The notes: generated from the sequence alone by a model not told the origin. A stretch of DNA of 64,000 nucleotides from an uncultured Burkholderiales bacterium (GCA_946480465.1 CAMLJY010000005.1:1-64000), one strand, 5' to 3'; positions 28,075 to 36,605 are shown, counted from the first letter of the stretch. Translations and numbers: made by a program.

Positions 28075-28887
28075 ATGAACGACCCCTTCCTGCAGGGCCG
28101 CACGGCCCTGGTCACCGGTTCCGTGCAAGGCATCGGCTTTGCCGTGGCCGAGCGGCTCGCCAGCGCCGGCGCGGCCGTCGTGCTGCACGGCCTGGCCACG
28201 CCCGCGCAAGCAGACGCTGCCGCCACCGCACTGCGCAACGCCGGCGCCGCCGACGTGCGCTTCTGCGGCCACGACCTGAGCGACCCCGCCGCCATCGACG
28301 CGCTGATGGACGAAGCCCTGGCCTGGCGCGGCGGGCTGGACATCGCGGTCAACAACGCCGGCATCCAGCACACCGCGCCCATCGTCGACATGCCGCCCGC
28401 GCGCTGGGACGCGATCCTGGCGGTCAACCTCTCGTCCGCTTTCCACGTCGTGCGGCGCGCGCTGCCGGGCATGCAGCAGCGCGGCTACGGCCGCATCGTC
28501 AACATCGCGTCGGTGCACGGGCTGGTGGCCTCGGTGAACAAGGCGCCCTACGTCGCGGCCAAGTTCGGCCTGGTGGGCCTGACCCGCGTGGCCGCGCTGG
28601 AATGCGCCGCCGCCGGCTCACGCGAGACGGGTGGCATCACCGCCAACTGCATCGCGCCCGGCTGGACAGAGACGGTGCTGATCGAGCCGCAGATCGCCGC
28701 ACGCGCCGCGGCCCTGGGGGGCGACCGCGCCGCCGCCACCGCCGACCTGCTGCGCGAGAAGCAGCCCAGCCTGCGCATGTCGCAACCTTCAGAGATCGGC
28801 GAGGTGGCGGCCATGCTGTGCCGGCCCTGGGCGCACAACATCAATGGCATCACGCTGCCGGTGGACGGCGGCTGGACGGCGCAATAA
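28075..28887 (+). CDS. bdhA: 3-hydroxybutyrate dehydrogenase, SDR family
   Basis: A 270-aa short-chain dehydrogenase. The NAD-binding TGSVQGIG is at residues 14-21, NNAGIQHTAPI is the structural motif, the catalytic Ser is in NIASVHGLVAS, and YVAAK gives the Tyr/Lys pair. The segment GWTETVLIEPQI and the QPSLRM(S)QPSEIG region are typical of D-3-hydroxybutyrate dehydrogenases. It oxidises 3-hydroxybutyrate to acetoacetate with NAD+. It lies directly upstream of the 3-hydroxybutyrate-oligomer hydrolase gene, which fits this role. Confidence 0.9.
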   Translation: MNDPFLQGRTALVTGSVQGIGFAVAERLASAGAAVVLHGLATPAQADAAATALRNAGAADVRFCGHDLSDPAAIDALMDEALAWRGGLDIAVNNAGIQHTAPIVDMPPARWDAILAVNLSSAFHVVRRALPGMQQRGYGRIVNIASVHGLVASVNKAPYVAAKFGLVGLTRVAALECAAAGSRETGGITANCIAPGWTETVLIEPQIAARAAALGGDRAAATADLLREKQPSLRMSQPSEIGEVAAMLCRPWAHNINGITLPVDGGWTAQ

Positions 28888-28896
28888 CGGGATTGA

Positions 28897-28915
28897 GGCG
28901 CGGCCACCCCGCGCC
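28897..28915. terminator. Intercistronic hairpin between the dehydrogenase and the oligomer hydrolase
   Basis: GGCGCGG and CCGCGCC form a 7-bp GC stem with a 5-nt loop, followed about 15 nt later by TTTTT on the plus strand. It probably attenuates or processes the transcript between the two genes. Confidence 0.4.
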
Positions 28916-28955
28916 CCGCTGGAACGATTTTTCCGGACACAACGAAGGAGACGTC

Positions 28956-31151
28956 ATGGGAATGCAACGGCATCACGTCGCGCTGGCCGCCCTGGCCGCG
29001 CTGGGACTCGGGCTGGGCGGCTGCGGCGGCGACGGCGAAGACCCGCCGCCGCTGAACACGTTGCCCGCCGGGGTCACGCAGCACAGCATCACGCTGTACG
29101 GCGCCACCACGCCCGGCAGCGGCAGCACGGCGGCCACGCAGGACCTGCTGACCGGCGGCCTGGGCAAGACCGGGCTCGGCGCGGCCGCGGCACCGGCCTA
29201 TGCCGACCCCGCGAACCCCACCGCCGCCGAGCTGCGCCGCAACGCGCTGTTCGCCAACTACCGTGGCCTGGCCGATCCCACGTCCAATGGCGGCTACGGG
29301 CGGCTGTACGGCCCCAACATCGACCTGAACGGCGGCGACACGCTGGGCGAAGGCATGGTGCCGGGGAAGGAATACATCGGTTCGCTGGACGACGGCAGCG
29401 GGCGCAAGCGCGTGGTGATGGCGGTGCAGATCCCGAACAGCTTCAACCCCGATGCCGCCTGCATCGTGGTCGGGCCCTCGTCCGGTTCGCGCGGGGTCTA
29501 CGGCGCGCTGGCCGCGGCCAGCGAGTGGGGCTTCAAGCGCGGCTGCGCCGTGGCGTTGACCGATGCCGGCAAGGGCATGGGCCTGTACGACCCGGGCGAC
29601 GACACGGTCAACCGCATCGACGGCACGCGCGCCACGCGCAGCGCCGCGGGCGCGCTGTCGCATTTCGCGGCCAACCTGACGGATGCGGCGCGGGTGGCCT
29701 TCAACACCGCTTTCCCGAACCGTTTGGCGCTGAAGCAGGTGCATTCGCAGCTGAACCCGGAAAAGGACTGGGGCAGTGACACGCTGGTGGCCGTGCAGTA
29801 TGCGATTTATGCGCTGAACCAGGAATACGCCGCCGCCTTCGGCGACGCGAAGACCATCCGCTTCACGCCGGCCAACACCCTCGTCATCGCCGGTGCCGTT
29901 TCCAACGGCGGCGCCGCGGTGCTGCGGGCGGCCGAACAGGACACGGGCGGGCTGATCGACGGCGTGGTGGCCGCCGAGCCCAGCGCCCAGCCCGCGGCCG
30001 GCGGCGCCTTCACCGTGCAGGTGGGTGGCGCGCCGGTGGCCACCACCGGCAAGCCGCTGATCGACTACTTCACCATGGCCAACCTCTACCAGGCCTGCGC
30101 GGCGCTGGCGCCGTCCGCGGTGATGACGGAGACCTCGCTATTCAACTACATGAGCGCCACCGGCATGAACGCCCGCGCGGCCAACCGCTGCACGGCGCTG
30201 GCCGCCAAGGGCCTGGTGACGGGCACCACCACCGCCGAGCAGGCCACCGACGCCCAGGCCAGGCTGCGCGCCTACGGCTGGGAGCCGCAGCACGACACCA
30301 TGCACAACGCCCACTACGGTCTGGGCAATGCCGCGATCATCGGCATGATGTACACCAACACCTACGGCCGCTTCTCGCTGACCGACAACGTGTGCGGCAT
30401 GAGCCTGGCGCAGGTCAGCGCCACCGGCGACGTGGTGCCGGTCAATCCGGCGGTCAAGGCCGCCAGCTTCGCGGTGGGCAACGGCACCGCGAACGGCGCG
30501 CCGGCCAGCGTGGTCTACAACGACTCGGTGGGCGGCGCCAAGTCCTGGGCCTTCGCCGTGTCGCCGTCCAGCCAGCTGGCGGACTTTGCGCTGGACGCCG
30601 CGCTGTGCCAGCGCGCCCTGGTGACGGGCCGAGACACCGTGACCGGCGCGCCGCTCACCGCCACCAGCACGCCCACGCTGGCGCAGAGCCAGGCGGTGCA
30701 GGCCGGCGTCAACGAGGTGCGGCTGTCGGGCAACCTGCGCGGCAAGCCCACGCTGATCGTGGCCGGCCGCCACGACGCGTTGCTGCCGGTCAACCACGCC
30801 GCGCGCGCCTACACCGCCTACAGCCGCGGCGTCGAAGGCGCGGCCAGCCAGCTGAGCTACATCGAGGTCACCAATGCCCAGCATTTCGATGCCTTCCTGC
30901 CGCTGGCCGGCTTCGACACCCGGTACATCCCGCTGCACGCCTACTTCGGCCCCGCGATGAACGCCATGTACCTGAAGCTGAAGAACGGCACCGCGCTGCC
31001 GCCGAGCCAGGTGGTGCGGACGACGCCGCGCGGCGGCAACCCTGGCGCTGCGCCCGCCATCACCGCGGCCAACGTGCCGCCGATGGTGGCGGTGCCTGCG
31101 GCGGGCAATGCGATTGCGGTGAGCGGGTCGACGATCAACGTGCCGAATTGA
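28956..31151 (+). CDS. D-(-)-3-hydroxybutyrate oligomer hydrolase, predicted lipoprotein
   Basis: A 731-aa exported hydrolase of the 3HB-oligomer hydrolase family, which cleaves dimers and short oligomers of 3-hydroxybutyrate to monomers. The N terminus has a signal with a lipobox-like LGGC (C23), so it is probably anchored in a membrane and faces the periplasm or exterior. The catalytic serine is S316 in IAGAVSNGG. IVVGPSSGSRGVYG and LIVAGRHDALLPVNHAAR are other conserved blocks. ATG 28956 has GGAG 5 nt upstream. It works with the dehydrogenase, ligase and thiolase genes upstream. Confidence 0.9.
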   Translation: MGMQRHHVALAALAALGLGLGGCGGDGEDPPPLNTLPAGVTQHSITLYGATTPGSGSTAATQDLLTGGLGKTGLGAAAAPAYADPANPTAAELRRNALFANYRGLADPTSNGGYGRLYGPNIDLNGGDTLGEGMVPGKEYIGSLDDGSGRKRVVMAVQIPNSFNPDAACIVVGPSSGSRGVYGALAAASEWGFKRGCAVALTDAGKGMGLYDPGDDTVNRIDGTRATRSAAGALSHFAANLTDAARVAFNTAFPNRLALKQVHSQLNPEKDWGSDTLVAVQYAIYALNQEYAAAFGDAKTIRFTPANTLVIAGAVSNGGAAVLRAAEQDTGGLIDGVVAAEPSAQPAAGGAFTVQVGGAPVATTGKPLIDYFTMANLYQACAALAPSAVMTETSLFNYMSATGMNARAANRCTALAAKGLVTGTTTAEQATDAQARLRAYGWEPQHDTMHNAHYGLGNAAIIGMMYTNTYGRFSLTDNVCGMSLAQVSATGDVVPVNPAVKAASFAVGNGTANGAPASVVYNDSVGGAKSWAFAVSPSSQLADFALDAALCQRALVTGRDTVTGAPLTATSTPTLAQSQAVQAGVNEVRLSGNLRGKPTLIVAGRHDALLPVNHAARAYTAYSRGVEGAASQLSYIEVTNAQHFDAFLPLAGFDTRYIPLHAYFGPAMNAMYLKLKNGTALPPSQVVRTTPRGGNPGAAPAITAANVPPMVAVPAAGNAIAVSGSTINVPN

Positions 31152-31159
31152 GGACTTGG

Positions 31160-31186
31160 ACCGGCGCGGGGCGAACTCGCGTCGGT
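31160..31186 (+). terminator. Possible terminator after the oligomer hydrolase
   Basis: ACCGGCGCG pairs with CGCGTCGGT (9 bp, one G-U), with a 9-nt loop, 9 nt after the stop codon. No T-tract follows. Confidence 0.3.
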
Positions 31187-31216
31187 TGCCAACCTCACAA
31201 AGCTAGAGGGAAACTA

Positions 31217-31444
31217 TTAGCCCTCAAAGAATACGGCACCTTTGCCTGCTGCTGAAATCTGTATCAACTCATGGGTCGGGCGTAGATTCAAGCCAGCCAG
31301 AACAATCTTGGCGCCGCTTCCTGCTGCAGCGGAGGCAAGCTGGATCAAATCCTGGGTGGGGCGCAGCGCGGCATCTAGCCGAAATCCACCGCCCGCCGCA
31401 GCCATCTGGATTAGTTCGTGAGTCGGCTTAAGTTCGAAGCTCAT
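31217..31444 (-). CDS. 75-aa protein made of three L[KR]PT[HQ][ED]LIQ repeats
   Basis: The whole protein is a repeat: LKPTHELIQMAAAG (5-18), LRPTQDLIQLASAA (28-41) and LRPTHELIQISAAG (54-67), joined by Gly/Ala-rich linkers ending in short beta-like segments (GFRLDA, AKIVLAG, GAVFFEG). The alternation of helix and strand suggests a tiny solenoid or an assembly module. ATG 31444 has GGAG 5 nt upstream. It follows the zinc-ribbon gene on the same strand. I do not recognise a function. The codon use is less GC-biased than in neighbouring genes, which suggests transfer. Confidence 0.75.
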   Translation of the reverse strand: MSFELKPTHELIQMAAAGGGFRLDAALRPTQDLIQLASAAAGSGAKIVLAGLNLRPTHELIQISAAGKGAVFFEG

Positions 31445-31557
31445 GCATTCTCCGCTGATGGATCTCGATGGAGCGAGACGTCGCGCATTCCGCCCCTACA
31501 ACCAATGGCGCACGGAGCGCATGATATTCGATGTGCGAGGTAGGCATTGGCTGCGCA

Positions 31558-32526
31558 TCAGTCTTCATCGCGCTGCTCGGAGATCCATCGGTGGTAGTCG
31601 CAGAGGCCCCGACCGTGCTGGTCGTCGGGTCCCAACCCCTCTCCGCAGACTGCGCACTCGGTATAACTCAACGTCGCACCGCAGGCGAGGCATTCGCCGG
31701 CCTCTGTCAGGAAGGCGAGCTTTCCACATTCATGGCACTCCGAAGTCGGAGGCTCGCCACCGCGAGTTGCGGCAATGTAATGGTCTGCGCCGAACGCGTG
31801 ATCCATCGCGTGCTCAAACATGTCGGCAATGGTTCGGACATCACCGCACAGTGTACAAATCAGCGGCGCCCCTTCTTCTTCCGTGTACGAGTCGGGGTCT
31901 GTGGTCAGCAATGCAGATCCGCACTCTTGGCACCGAAAATGCGGGAGCAAGCATTCTCGCGCGCCAGAGAACCAAGCCAACTTGGCAAGGTCGGATCGTG
32001 TCTTGACAAGCGTCTCATCGAAGACTTTTGCTTCATGGAGTAGGCGCTCCCAGGTATCCGAGCCGAGCACTTCAACCGGTCGGAGGTGCAGCTCAGTTTT
32101 CAAGAAGGCGTGAAGGACTACAAATGCATCGGCGATCAGCTCTCTGAGAATCGAACTGGAGTGTGTGCTGAAGTAGTGTTCAAGTTCATTTCTGGCAGTG
32201 ATGAGCGCGTCGAACCTTTTCCAGTCGGCAGTGACGCCAAGACTCTTGAAGCGGTCCTTGATCTGTTGAACGTCAACTGTCTTCTTGCCAATGCCGACAA
32301 AGCTCAAGGTCCCGTCCATTTCCATGGTGGGCATTACGCGTTCCTTTAGTAGAACTTCGTCCGATCCTGCGGGTGACAGCTGGCGCAACTTCTCCTTAAA
32401 CATTAGAAGAACACCGGCTGAAATGTTTCGTGCCGCAGAGAGAGAGCGATTCGCGTCTGGAGAGTCGAAATCCTCGACTCCAAGTTGAATCGCAGTAATG
32501 GCATTGGCGAGAAGCGGACTGGTCAT
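31558..32526 (-). CDS. Hypothetical protein with helical N domain and C-terminal zinc ribbons
   Basis: A 322-aa protein of unknown function. Residues 1-200 are helical (TSPLLANAITAIQLGVEDF, then SAARNISAGVLLMFKEKLR). Three cysteine pairs or clusters follow: CQECGSAL with CTLCGD, CHECGKL with CLACGATL, and CAVCGEGL with CDYH. They should bind two or three zinc ions. ATG 32526 is preferred; ATG 32556 would overlap the upstream antitoxin remnant. The lower GC and the flanking remnant suggest an accessory gene. It may form a unit with the 75-aa repeat protein 113 nt downstream. A role in defence or stress is speculative. Confidence 0.75.
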   Translation of the reverse strand: MTSPLLANAITAIQLGVEDFDSPDANRSLSAARNISAGVLLMFKEKLRQLSPAGSDEVLLKERVMPTMEMDGTLSFVGIGKKTVDVQQIKDRFKSLGVTADWKRFDALITARNELEHYFSTHSSSILRELIADAFVVLHAFLKTELHLRPVEVLGSDTWERLLHEAKVFDETLVKTRSDLAKLAWFSGARECLLPHFRCQECGSALLTTDPDSYTEEEGAPLICTLCGDVRTIADMFEHAMDHAFGADHYIAATRGGEPPTSECHECGKLAFLTEAGECLACGATLSYTECAVCGEGLGPDDQHGRGLCDYHRWISEQRDED

Positions 32527-32548
32527 AAAGGGGGCATGAGGCATGAGG

Positions 32549-32674
32549 CTATTCATCAATAGAAACACTCGCATCAACGTCAAGGCTTGCGATGAGGGGA
32601 TCGAGCAGCTTCGCTCTGTCCGCGGGCGGCAGGCGCAGGACTTCCGCCTTGAGGACTTTGATGTTCGTGGACAT
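32549..32674 (-). pseudogene. Truncated addiction-module antitoxin-like protein (41 aa)
   Basis: The frame from ATG 32674, with GGAG 7 nt upstream, begins STNIKVLKAEVLRLPPADRA and continues KLLDPLIASLDVD, the typical N-terminal part of the putative addiction-module component family. Those proteins run to about 70-80 residues; this one stops at TAG 32549-32551 after residue 41, and no toxin gene is adjacent. It is therefore a remnant, or a minimal leader to the zinc-ribbon gene. Confidence 0.6.
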
Positions 32675-32827
32675 TGGGCATCTCCGTGGGGTTTCCCATG
32701 CTGGGGCACAGCTTGCCACAACCGGAATTCTGCCGGCCCTTGGAGGAAGCGATGCCTCATTGAAGTGGGAGCCTGACGCCGGGGGGCTGTTGCGATCACG
32801 GTCGACTTCAGGACCGTTTCTGCGTGT

Positions 32828-33502
32828 CTAGGCCTGCGTCAACCCCGCCAACCGCGACACCAGCTCCGTCGGCGTGCTGACCTTCAGCTTGCGCAGCAGG
32901 CGCGCCCGGTGCGCGTCGATGGTGCGCGGGCTCACGCCCAGCACCCGCGCGATGGACTTGCTGGTCTTGCCTTCGACCAGCAGCTGCGCGATCTCGCGCT
33001 CGCGCTGGGTCAGGCGCGCCGTCACCGGGCGCTTGGCCGAGATGTCCTCGAACATCCACACCGAGCAGCCGAAGGGGTCGTCGCGTTCCAGCGAGCGGCC
33101 CGACGCGTGGCACCAGAACAGGCGGCCGTCGCGGTGCTTCATGATGCGTTCGTCCGCATAGCGGCCGCTGTCGCGCATGGCCTGGATGCCGCGTTCGCCG
33201 ATGTTCTCGAACTCGGCCGCCGTCGGATAGAGCATCGACGTCGACTGGCCCGCGAGCTCTTCGGGGGTGTAGCCGAACATCGATGCGAAGGCCTCGTTGC
33301 AGCGCTGCACCACGCGCTTGCGCAGCACGCACAGGCCCACCGGCGCCAGGTCGAAGGCCAGGGCCAGGTCGGCCTCGGACAGCGCGCGCGCGGCGGCTGC
33401 GCCGGCATCGACGCCAGAGTCAACGCCGGCATCAGCGCGGAAAGCGCCGGAATCGGCGCCGGAATCGGCGCCGGCATCAGCGTCGGCTTCGCGGGTGCTC
33501 AT
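32828..33502 (-). CDS. PAS domain LuxR-type transcriptional regulator
   Basis: A 224-aa regulator. Residues 1-40 are a low-complexity Ala/Asp/Gly tract with repeated GADSG/GVDSG units. A PAS domain follows (FDLAPVGLCVLRKRVVQRCNEAF through DGRLFWCHASGRSLE and VWMFEDIS; about 45-155). The LuxR HTH is at 160-220 (LTQREREIAQLLVEGKTSKSIARVLGVSPRTIDAHRARL-type). There is no receiver domain, so signal input is through PAS. ATG 33502 has GGAG 9 nt upstream. It is divergent from the Liv operon and probably regulates it. Confidence 0.92.
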   Translation of the reverse strand: MSTREADADAGADSGADSGAFRADAGVDSGVDAGAAAARALSEADLALAFDLAPVGLCVLRKRVVQRCNEAFASMFGYTPEELAGQSTSMLYPTAAEFENIGERGIQAMRDSGRYADERIMKHRDGRLFWCHASGRSLERDDPFGCSVWMFEDISAKRPVTARLTQREREIAQLLVEGKTSKSIARVLGVSPRTIDAHRARLLRKLKVSTPTELVSRLAGLTQA

Positions 33503-33580
33503 GGCATCTCACTCCAGGAACGGCGGGGGCTGCGGAGTGTTGCGGCGATTGTTGAAAGAAACCCTAACGCCGCCGCCCGA

Positions 33581-33725
33581 GATTTCCCGTAGTCGGCGTC
33601 CGGACCGGCATTCCTTCACTCGTGAGCGGCGGCGGCATTCGGGTTGTCACCGAGGTATTCGTGCGTGGGGGTTGCCCCTGAGGTAGTTCTGCGAGCGGGT
33701 TGGCACCGAGGTAATCGTGCGACTG
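33581..33725. promoter_or_regulatory. Repeat cluster in the LuxR-Liv divergent gap, putative regulator sites
   Basis: Three imperfect direct repeats read GGGTTGTCACCGAGGTATTC, GGGGTTGCCCCTGAGGTAGT and GGGTTGGCACCGAGGTAATC, each followed by a GTGCG/CTGCG end, at roughly 33637-33661, 33666-33692 and 33697-33721. Closer to luxR, TTTCCCGTAG (33584-33593) is the complement of CTACGGGAAA, which also occurs upstream of the second binding protein (39883-39892). These are candidate LuxR-protein sites. Confidence 0.5.
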
Positions 33726-33780
33726 TGCCCGCCGCCCGCGCGTGCCGAAGATCCGGCCTCCTTCGGCAACGGCCGTCCTG

Positions 33781-34554
33781 ATGAGCCCCGACACCATCCT
33801 CGAAGCACGCGCCCTGAGCAAGGCCTTCAACGGCTTCGTGGCGGTCGACCGCGTGGACCTGCGCGTGCGGCGCGGCAGCATCCACGCGCTGATCGGCCCC
33901 AATGGCGCGGGCAAGACCACCTGCTTCAACCTGCTGACCAAGTTCCTGGCACCCACCAGCGGCAGCATCCTCTTCAACGGCACCGACATCACGGCCGACT
34001 CGCCGGCCCGCGTGGCGCAGCGCGGCGTGGTGCGCTCGTTCCAGATCTCGGCGGTGTTCCCGCACCTCACCGTGCTGGAGAACGTGCGCGTGGCGCTGCA
34101 GCGCCGGCTGGGCACCTCGCTGCACTTCTGGCGGCCGGAGCGTTCGCTGTACCGGCTGGACGATCGCGCCCGCGCGCTGCTGGACGAGGTGGAGCTGGGC
34201 GGCTTCGCGGCGCTGCCGGCGGTGGAGCTGAGCTACGGCCGCAAGCGCGCGCTGGAGATCGCGACCACGCTGGCGGCCGATCCCGAGCTGATGCTGCTGG
34301 ACGAGCCCACGCAGGGTATGGGCGCGGAAGACGTGGACCGCGTGCGGCGCCTCATCAAGAAGGTGGCGGCCAAGCGCACGGTGCTGATGGTGGAGCACAA
34401 CATGGGGGTGGTGGCGAGCATCGCCGACACCATCACCGTGCTTCAGCGCGGCGCCACGCTGGCCGAGGGGCCCTATGCCGCCGTCTCGGCCAACCCCGCG
34501 GTGATCGAGGCCTACATGGGCAGCAGCAGCGCCACGCTGCAAGGAGCGCACTGA
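33781..34554 (+). CDS. livG: Branched-chain amino-acid-type ABC ATPase, LivG family
   Basis: A 257-aa ATPase. Walker A is GPNGAGKTT near residue 40, the signature is the weak ELSYGRKRALEIA typical of LivG, and Walker B is LMLLDEPTQGMG. ATG 33781 is used. It couples ATP hydrolysis to the LivHM channel and is overlapped by livF (TGATG). Confidence 0.94.
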   Translation: MSPDTILEARALSKAFNGFVAVDRVDLRVRRGSIHALIGPNGAGKTTCFNLLTKFLAPTSGSILFNGTDITADSPARVAQRGVVRSFQISAVFPHLTVLENVRVALQRRLGTSLHFWRPERSLYRLDDRARALLDEVELGGFAALPAVELSYGRKRALEIATTLAADPELMLLDEPTQGMGAEDVDRVRRLIKKVAAKRTVLMVEHNMGVVASIADTITVLQRGATLAEGPYAAVSANPAVIEAYMGSSSATLQGAH

Positions 34555-35270
34555 TGGCCGCGGCCCAGGGCGCCCCGCTGCTGGAGGTGCGTGGCCTGCA
34601 CGCCTGGTACGGCGAATCGCACGTGCTGCACGGCGTCGACTTCCAGGTGCAGGAGGGCGAGGTGGTCACCCTGCTGGGCCGCAACGGCGCCGGACGGACG
34701 AGCACTTTGCGCGCCATCATGGGCCTGACCGGCACGCGCAAGGGCTCGGTGCAGGTGCGCGGGCAGGAGACCATCGGCCTGCCCACGCACCGCATCGCGC
34801 GGCTGGGGCTGGGCTATTGCCCTGAAGAGCGCGGCATCTTCGCCAGCCTGTCGGCGCACGAGAACCTGCTGCTGCCGCCCGTGCTGCAGGCAGGCGGCAT
34901 GAGCGTGGCGCGCCTGCACGAGATGTTTCCCAACCTGCGCGAGCGTGCCAACAGCCAAGGGACGCGGCTGTCCGGCGGCGAGCAGCAGATGCTGGCGGTG
35001 GCGCGCATCCTGCGCAGCGGCGCGCGGCTGTTGCTGCTGGACGAGATCTCCGAAGGCCTGGCGCCGGTCATCGTGCAGAAGCTGGCCGACATGGTGCTGG
35101 CCCTGCGGCGCGAGGGCTACACCATCGTCATGGTGGAGCAGAACTTCCGCTTCGCCGCGCCGCTGGCCGACCGCCTGCTGGTGATGGAGCACGGCCGCAT
35201 CACCCAAGCCTTCACGCAGGCCGAACTGCCATCGCGCATCGCGCAGCTGCAGCAGACGCTGGGCGTCTGA
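34554..35270 (+). CDS. livF: Branched-chain amino-acid-type ABC ATPase, LivF family, with Walker A Arg
   Basis: A 238-aa ATPase. The signature RLSGGEQQMLAVARIL and Walker B LLLLDEISEGLAP are canonical. The Walker A motif reads GRNGAGRTST, with Arg in place of the invariant Lys. Hydrolysis by this half-site is therefore probably weak or absent, unless Arg suffices in this lineage. It is the partner of LivG; the start overlaps the livG stop (TGATG). Confidence 0.93.
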   Translation: MAAAQGAPLLEVRGLHAWYGESHVLHGVDFQVQEGEVVTLLGRNGAGRTSTLRAIMGLTGTRKGSVQVRGQETIGLPTHRIARLGLGYCPEERGIFASLSAHENLLLPPVLQAGGMSVARLHEMFPNLRERANSQGTRLSGGEQQMLAVARILRSGARLLLLDEISEGLAPVIVQKLADMVLALRREGYTIVMVEQNFRFAAPLADRLLVMEHGRITQAFTQAELPSRIAQLQQTLGV

Positions 35271-35299
35271 ACCCCCGCCGCTTCGGCGGCCTCCTTTCC

Positions 35300-35335
35300 G
35301 TTCCCGTTCCCGTTCCCGTTCCCGTTCCCGTTCCC
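35300..35335. repeat. Six tandem GTTCCC hexamers
   Basis: A perfect 36-bp array in the 91-nt gap between livF and the binding-protein gene, 26 nt before the latter's ATG. A change in copy number would alter the spacing of any promoter or leader there. Confidence 0.9.
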
Positions 35336-35361
35336 GCTCACATTCCACGTTGGAGACAAGC

Positions 35362-36579
35362 ATGTCCATCACATCCAAGCTGGCAGCCGCCGGCATCGCC
35401 GTCGCGGCCGCCCTGGCCGGTCCTGCGCAGGCCCAGTACTCGAACGACGTGATCCGCATCGGCATCACCACCGACATGTCCAGCCTCTATTCCGACCTGG
35501 ACGGCGAGGGCGGTGTCGAGGCCATCCGCATGGCCATTGCCGACATGGGCGGCAGCGTGAACGGCAAGAAGATCGAGGTGGTGTTCGCCGACCACCAGAA
35601 CAAGGCCGACATCGCCTCCAGCAAGGCGCGCGAGTGGTTCGACGGCGGGCTGGACATGCTGATCGGCGGCGTCAATTCGGGCGTCAACCTGGCGCTGGCC
35701 ACGCTGGCGGCAGACAAGAAGCGGCCCTTCTTCGCGGTGGGTGCCGCCACCTCGGTGCTGACGAACGAGAAGTGTTCGCCCTACACGGTGCACTACGCCT
35801 ACGACACGGTGGCGCTGTCCAAGGGCACGGGCGCGGCGGTGGTCAAGTCCGGCGGCAAGAGCTGGTACTTCCTGACCGCCGACTACGCCTTCGGCAATGC
35901 GCTGCAGAACGACACCACCAGGATCGTGCGTGCCGCCGGTGGCGAGGTGGTGGGCTCGGTGCGGCACCCGCTGTCGGCCAGCGATTTCTCGTCCTTCCTG
36001 GTGCGTGCGCAGAGCAGCAAGGCGCAGATCCTGGGCCTGGCCAATGCCGGCGGTGACCTGACCAACGCCATCAAGGCGGCGAGTGAATTCGGCGTCACCA
36101 AGTCGATGAAGCTGGCGGCGCTGCTGATGTTCATCAACGACGTGCACGCGCTGGGCCTGAAGGCCACGCAGGGCATGTACCTGACCGACAGCTGGTACTG
36201 GAACCACAGCGCCGAGACGCGCGCCTGGAGCCGCCGCTTCTTCGACAAGTTCAAGCGCATGCCGTCGTCGGTGCAGGCGGGCAACTACTCGGCCGCGCTC
36301 ACCTACCTGCGCGCGGTGCAGGCGGCCGGCACGGACGACGGCGACAAGGTGATGGCCCAGCTGAAGAAGATGAAGATCAACGACATGTACGCCAAGGGCG
36401 GCTACATCCGCGCCGACGGCCGCATGGTGCACGACATGTACCTGATGCAGGTGAAGGCGCCGGAGAAGAGCACCGAGCCCTGGGACTACTACAACGTGGT
36501 GCAGACCATCAAGGGCGAGGACGCCTTCACCACCAAGGAAGAGTCGCGCTGCGCCATGTGGAATCCCGACGCTCGCTAG
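35362..36579 (+). CDS. Liv-type ABC transporter substrate-binding protein
   Basis: A 405-aa periplasmic receptor of the Leu/Ile/Val-binding (peripla_BP_6) family. Signal peptide residues 1-24 end at GPAQAQ. The mature protein starts YSNDVIRIGITTDMSSLYSD. Conserved segments are MLIGGVNSGVNLAL, FFAVGAATSVLT and YTVHYAYDT. Proteins of this subgroup bind amides or carboxylic acids as often as amino acids, so the ligand is open; a short hydroxy acid is suggested by the neighbouring 3HB genes. GGAG 8 nt before ATG 35362. Confidence 0.92.
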   Translation: MSITSKLAAAGIAVAAALAGPAQAQYSNDVIRIGITTDMSSLYSDLDGEGGVEAIRMAIADMGGSVNGKKIEVVFADHQNKADIASSKAREWFDGGLDMLIGGVNSGVNLALATLAADKKRPFFAVGAATSVLTNEKCSPYTVHYAYDTVALSKGTGAAVVKSGGKSWYFLTADYAFGNALQNDTTRIVRAAGGEVVGSVRHPLSASDFSSFLVRAQSSKAQILGLANAGGDLTNAIKAASEFGVTKSMKLAALLMFINDVHALGLKATQGMYLTDSWYWNHSAETRAWSRRFFDKFKRMPSSVQAGNYSAALTYLRAVQAAGTDDGDKVMAQLKKMKINDMYAKGGYIRADGRMVHDMYLMQVKAPEKSTEPWDYYNVVQTIKGEDAFTTKEESRCAMWNPDAR

Positions 36580-36605
36580 CGTTCGCTGCCCCCCGGGGGG
36601 GGCCC

